Shown piece by piece: positions 59,464 through 64,000 of a DNA stretch of 64,000 nt (the first letter of the stretch is position 1; each line of letters opens with the position of its first letter). The notes below the pieces were generated by a model. The model was not told the DNA's origin, searched no databases, and worked only from the letters and a program-made list of their open reading frames with translations. The translations under genes and the position numbers were made by a program. This DNA comes from Oxytricha trifallax (lineage: Eukaryota > Ciliophora > Spirotrichea > Sporadotrichida > Oxytrichidae). The stretch is taken from contig ARYC01001317.1 in assembly GCA_000711775.1 (NCBI GenBank), positions 41,053 through 105,052 of the forward strand. Reading direction: 5' to 3'.

Positions 59464-60144
59464 ATGGAATTATTCGGTTAGTTGAATCGATTAGTAAGAA
59501 GCAACTTAAGAGTAGATTCAGATCGAAGTATACCTCTACAAGTACCTAACCAATCACTGTAAGATTCAAGTGCTGTTCCTAACTTTTGTATAGTAAACAT
59601 CTTTCTGCCACCTGTGGTTTCGACTAAGTTGGCCTTCCTGAAAAAATTACTTAATAATACCAAGAAGTCTCTCATTGAAATCCAGGTTGATAGAATGGTC
59701 TTACCTCACTACTATAAGCTCTCAGTCAAAAAATCTCTTCCAGGATGTTATGGGTGTTGAAGTCGTACCCTAGTACCTTCCAAAACTTGAGTTAATTCAT
59801 GTAAATTACTAGATAGAGACTTTTTCTTTGGTGTTCTGGAAAGAGTCAAAGCAGACTACTTAAGGCAAAATATCGACCATGATAACACTGTGAGGTATAA
59901 TAAAGGGTAAGACTAGAACGGGACTGATAAATCTATCTCTGGCGACTGATTTAATGAGCTCATGAAGCATCCTTTCGTTTTAAGTAAGATTTCTATGTCT
60001 AAATTATAAATGGAGAAACCTGGCTAGGTTATTTATCTAATGAACTAGAATGCAAGAACATTCACAGAGAAGATGATCATAAATAGTATTAGTTAGACAA
60101 ACGTCTAAGAAATCGCATCATACCTATCGACTAAGACTTCTTGA
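59464..60144 (+). pseudogene. 22-kDa-like ORF of a diverged TBE-like element
   Basis: Exon 1 MELFGQLNRLVRSNLRVDSD lies where MES...RFRSKEDL lies in TBEs. A 35-nt GTAAGA...TATAG intron follows (about 59559-59593). Then VNIFLPPVVSTKLAFLKKLL, DRDFFFGVLERVKADYLRQN and KHPFVLS match the TBE blocks GLFLPTMEGTK, ERSFFFGVLGTLRESYL and KHPYLS in order. Probable homologue at low identity. A TGA and one-base slips are present. Confidence 0.65.
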
Positions 60145-60340
60145 ACATGAAAAAGAAAAAGAGGACGACGAATTGCATCATAGACATGATTAAACAATAA
60201 CAGAGAACACCTAACAAGTATGATAGCTAGAATGTGATATAAATTAAACTTATCAAAATTTGATACTCTTAATCTGCGTCTCGCCATATTTGGCTTATTT
60301 ACTAATGTAGTCTTTTTGATTGACTAGATCGTCATCTCTA

Positions 60341-61055
60341 TCAGTAATTTGATGTCTAGTCGTAGTCCTTCAGTAATATTCTTAGCATCTCTTTCTTGTA
60401 GCTCTGCTTGATTGATATGAAAGTGCTCTCAATCCCATTATATTCATGGGAGTAAGAGATAATGTATATGGGGATAATATCCAGTCGCTTGTACTCCTTC
60501 TTTACAAAGAATAGCTTTTTTACTTGCAGGTTATCCATGAACATGACTAGTTTACATTCCTTATACTTCACTTTCAACTGCTGCATGAATAAAATGAAAT
60601 AGTCTTACTTTATTGATTCCTTTTAAATAATGTAGTCTTCGAGTCCCTTTATCAGATAATGTAGCACTAATAAGCGCAAAAAGTCTGAAGTCATGACTCT
60701 TGTCTGGGAATCTTATATTCTCTCTATGAGGTGTCCAGGCTCCATTGAAGCGAGTTGAGGAAGTGAATGAATTGTCATCAATTAATATTATCTTCAATTC
60801 CAGTTGAAGCTCTCTCATATAATTTTGTCTTCATTTCTATTTTAAGACTGGCTGGTCTTTGTGGATCAACTAGCTCCACCTCCTTTCTTAGTCAGATGCT
60901 CTTGAGTCTTACTAAAGAGCGATTGTAGAGTCTCCACAGGTGAGTCACACTGATTCGCTGAGTGGCAGTCATGAAGTGGAAAACTCCGAAAAAACAAATC
61001 TCGCTATCATCTAGTCTCTTCATAAAATCAAGAAGTCAACAGGTTATAACCCGGG
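60341..61055 (-). pseudogene. Diverged Tc1/mariner-like DDE transposase
   Basis: IILIDDNSFTSSTRFNGAW carries the first catalytic Asp in a W-T-P-H-R-E-N context; LVMFMDNLQVKKLFF carries the second; EYNGIESTFISIKQSYKK carries the third (Glu). These match the TBE motif spacing but with low identity to the 42-kDa protein. Convergent with the 22-kDa-like gene, as in TBEs. Upstream part (DDSEICFFGVFHFMTATQRI) is in another frame with TGA between, so the N-terminus is broken. Confidence 0.7.
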
Positions 61056-61109
61056 GAAAGAGCTCGTAGAATTCAACCAGAGTGACAGAAGTTGGAGAAA
61101 AACACTTAC

Positions 61110-61490
61110 CGATCTCACCGCTGCTGGGAAACGTAATCCCTAGCCTTTCGCTGTGTTAGCTTCAGTACCCTAACCCGGTGTGGGAGAAAAATCCTTATCG
61201 TTGGCTTCAATGGTTTTCATCTTCTCACTTTTGAAGGCAGTGCGCACCTTCATCCTGCTCCCTATTACCTAGGAAACTGAACTCAAACCAGGTAACTCAT
61301 CTGTTGCAGGGAAATCTTAGGATCCGGTTCACTCGAAGAGTGTACGCTTACAGATTGAACCCCGCCGACTTGTCCCTCATGCGTTGCGCCCAGCAACCCC
61401 CTACCTGCCCTCGATAGGCCTTAGTGTAGTAGAAAGCTCTATTAGAAAGTCCTAAGTGGTTGGTACCACCTAGCAATTAACTTTCTAATT
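61110..61490 (-). CDS. Exon block upstream of the diverged transposase
   Basis: The minus strand reads GLSNRAFYYTKAYRGQVGGC and, in another frame, MKVRTAFKSEKMKTIEANDK then GTEANTAKGQGLRFPAAV, ending at a GTAAGT donor (61104-61109). The same block, degraded, occurs at 19490-20000. GC-richer than all neighbours. Product unknown; it may be part of the transposase gene or a captured gene. Confidence 0.5.
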
Positions 61491-62729
61491 TAATATTACT
61501 TCCAATTCTTTAAATTGCTTAAATACAATGATTTGTCATTCTAATTTCATTAATCAAGTCATTTATTGTTAAAATAAAAATAGAAAGTGAAAGTATTAAC
61601 GTCAAAACAAGCTTTCTTACAGCATATATATCTTCTTAATTATTTCATTGTTAAAACCTATGTTTATACTAATAAATAAAAAGAACATCTCAATGTTTAA
61701 ATTGAATAGAAAATAAGGTAAAAACCGATGTTTAAATTAATTAATCTCTTAGTTTTAAAACATCTTTCTACAAGATATAAGAAGAAATTGATTTATATGA
61801 ATATATCCTTATAGTTATAAGAATACAAGATAAAGTTAATGATATGTAAGATACTTATTTCAATCAATTTAATGATAAATATCATTTAGCATAAAATAAC
61901 AATATCTAAGATCAAATATTAATGGTAAGTGAGGAAGTGAAAAGAAGGGAGAAAAATGATTGAAAAAAGTCTGAGAGCTAAAAGAAGAGGCATACAACAA
62001 CATTCCAATAGTTTCTTGAAATACTAAAAATTGTTTAAATATAGTATAAAAAGAAAAAGATAAGTTATAGGGATAAATAATAAAAAGAAATTACAGATAA
62101 AATGAAATTAATATAAAACATTTAATAAACATAATAAAAATTGAAAAGAAGAAATATAAAGTAGGTAAAAAAATATTAAAGTAGGGCAGGATTCAAATTA
62201 TAAAAAGAATTAAACTGGTTTCAAGAAAATTGTCTAAATAAAATATAGATTAATATAAAACAAATATAATATAGTACAAATTTAATGAATAATAAAATAG
62301 TTATAAATAAATAAAAATGGAGAAATATTACATAAATAAAGTATTTAAAAAAAAGAGCCATATTTGACAATATTTATAAATTATAATATTTTTATCAATT
62401 TTGGTCATTTACACCATTTTTCATAGTTGCGACAAGTTTTTTCTCTCAAATGTTGTAAAAAGTATTCAAACTATAAAGAGGACGCTGAACAATAGTTCAT
62501 TACTTAGAGAGCAGTTATAGTAAAAATGAAGGTTTTCTGATGAGACAAAAATATAGTGATTTTGTAAAAGTCATGGTATTTGTGGAAATAATATTGTAAC
62601 GTGATGTGGTATTTTCGGTGACCATGTCCATGCATGCTTTTCAACTAATCAAATGAAGGCATGCAAGAGTAGCATACTTACGCAGTCATCGGAGCATTTG
62701 CACACGCAGACCATCGAAGTGGAGAGATT
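61491..62729. other. AT-rich spacer with a short GC-richer end
   Basis: A-rich DNA with no gene seen, except that 62590-62729 is less AT-rich and might be a small MDS. It runs into the left end of TBE copy 6. Confidence 0.4.
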
Positions 62730-62854
62730 ATTCAAAACCCCAAAATCCTTTCTGTAGTTTGATTGAGATTTTGGTTGATAAAAGTAGAATATTAACGCAT
62801 TCTTTTTTAGAGTTTTAATAGGGTTTATGTAATCGTGATTTGGGGTCTGTTTAT

Positions 62855-63879
62855 GATAATGAGTATATAGATTTATTGTTTAAGTTGCGCTATTGATGAA
62901 ATGAATATAGTGAATAACTCAAGTCTGTTCTTAATTATACGTCTATAGCAAGGCTGTTCCATAAATAACCTGCTACTGTTAGGTATTACTGTCTGTTAGA
63001 ATTGAATTTAAAGACATAACATCTTAATTCTAAGCCTAAGAGGCTTTTAATTTTTTAGCAGCATCATATCGATTCTCTTATTAATGATAAGACTCTTAAA
63101 TACTGGGCTCACTTCTCTCTGGCCTAGAGAGCTGTGATGTTTCATCGCCAATTTCCTGAGATTTACATCTCTGCTTAATCTATAGCGAACATATATAAAA
63201 AGAATGAAATATCTTACAAGACAGTCAATCGCATTAAGAGAGTGATTGACTTTAATGTTCCATTTTATAAGACTAATTTAAATTATATATTCGATTAAAT
63301 GCAGAGAGCTTAATAGCATAATATAAAGTTCATACACGCTGATGAGACAGTATTCACCTTTAATATATTAATATCAAGGTCTTGGTAAAAGAGGTACAAC
63401 AACATAGAAGTATATGATTAAAAGATTAAGGTTTAAACTCATGCAATACTTGGTAGAATAAGCGAATATAATGGCCTCGAGACTTAAGTTATAAACCCTC
63501 GCTCAATAAAGTCCGATTAATACATAAAGTTCTTGTAATAACTCAGAGATAAGTACGCCGACTAAGAGATTATTTTGTTTGTAGATAACTTATCATTCCA
63601 TAAAACTAAAGACTCAAGGAAGGAATATGAAAGGTTAAACATAACACCTGTATTTAATGTTCCCTATAGTCCTCAGCACAATGGAATTGAATTATATTGG
63701 GGTTATTGAAAGGCCACTACAAGAAACTTCTACTCTATCACCTAATTCACTATCTGAAGATAGATACAGTCGATTTTGTTAAGAGTGCTGCTAAGAGAGT
63801 CAGCGATGATAAAGCAAAAGTATGCTCAAGAGAAGGGAGATTATGTGTATATAAATAAGTTTTAGATTTAAACGAATGA
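62855..63879 (+). pseudogene. TBE 42-kDa transposase copy 6 (one-base gap in a G run)
   Basis: Catalytic motifs FIHADETVF, LFVDNLSFHKTK and NGIELYWG are all intact. After ELYWG the G run has four bases where copy 4 has five, which shifts the frame; the downstream protein is otherwise conserved. Near the start two adjacent TGA codons follow FKLRY. The G-run gap may be a base-call error. Confidence 0.87.
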
Positions 63880-63885
63880 ATAAGT

Positions 63886-64000
63886 TCACATATTAAATTT
63901 GCCCGTAAATAAACTTGGCTTCTCTTTCTTTTCTTCCTCTTAAGCCTTTTTGGTCCTATGTTTCTTCTCTTAGTGCCTGCTCCTGCATCTACGTTCATCT
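63886..64000 (-). pseudogene. TBE 22-kDa ORF copy 6, 3' end
   Basis: MNVDAGAGTKRRNIGP is the conserved tail; then one base is missing relative to copies 2 and 4, shifting the frame so that the usual TGA is not used. Rest of the gene lies beyond the window. Confidence 0.8.

Larger units (their letters stand above)
62733..64000 (+). mobile_element. TBE transposon copy 6, left part (cut by window end)
   Basis: Starts CAAAACCCCAAAATCC at an ATT site. The terminal sequence and proteins match copy 4 rather than copies 1-3. Carries the 42-kDa gene (+) and the beginning of the convergent 22-kDa gene (-). The 57-kDa gene lies outside the window. Confidence 0.93.

Noticed and set aside
1-64000. tRNA or rRNA genes
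   Set aside because: No convincing tRNA cloverleaf or rRNA core sequence was noticed on either strand; a dedicated scan was not possible.
1-64000. Euplotes as source because of C4A4 telomere repeats
   Set aside because: TGA is a stop here and TAA/TAG are read as Gln, the opposite of Euplotes; the transposon proteins are TBE-like rather than Tec-like.

Overview
The window looks like germline (micronuclear) DNA of a stichotrichous ciliate of the Oxytricha/Stylonychia type. Three things support this. (1) Reading frames become long and coherent only when TAA and TAG are read as Gln and TGA as the stop. (2) The DNA is very AT-rich, with short exon-like or MDS-like coding islands in long AT-rich spacers. 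(3) There are five TBE-type (telomere-bearing element) transposons, two of them cut by the window edges or otherwise partial, plus one heavily interrupted copy. Their ends read C4A4C4A4-like (CAAAACCCCAAAACCCC or decayed forms), they sit at A-N-T sites, and they carry the three classical TBE genes: the 42-kDa DDE transposase, the 22-kDa ORF and the 57-kDa zinc-finger/kinase. Assignment to Oxytricha is from recognition, not a database search.

Layout. 1-3239: right part of TBE copy 1. 3240-12206: AT-rich spacer with a coding island (5188-5973), a MORN-like gene fragment (6410-6930), a 440-bp G-rich inverted-repeat element with a 7-bp target duplication (9191-9630) and a weak coding island (11238-11480). 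12207-16301: TBE copy 2. 16305-22607: AT-rich spacer with short exon-like islands and a remnant related to the DDE-linked block at 61 kb. 22611-26721: TBE copy 3, with an intact 57-kDa kinase ORF. 26742-28453: a chromodomain gene. 29161-36145: TBE copy 4, split by a 2.9-kb insertion carrying rearranged pieces of a YHYH-domain-like gene and two palindromic elements. 36171-38548: a SecA/DEAD-like helicase gene. 38740-42751: a 4.0-kb element made of two ~1.9-kb inverted arms. 42835-43590 and 43806-46079: two unrecognised genes. 46607-47087: a second, older copy of the G-rich element. 47401-48546: a Tc1/mariner-like transposase fragment. 48550-57101: TBE copy 5, interrupted three times. 57148-61490: a previously unassigned, highly diverged TBE-like gene set (kinase-like, 22-kDa-like, DDE transposase). 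62733-64000: left part of TBE copy 6.

The most unusual feature is a set of six long palindromic or fold-back elements (38740-42751, 32736-33280, 34125-34671, 49866-50671, 52961-54030, 54573-55378). Each appears to be bounded by a TA dinucleotide. They sit between coding pieces, inside TBEs and inside a TBE intron. Three share the terminal motif CTAAAATA. One carries a 120-codon coding segment between its arms. None of the TBE transposase genes here is intact; they carry frameshifts, TGA codons and, in copy 2, a lost catalytic Asp. Some single-base shifts could be sequencing errors in homopolymers rather than real decay.
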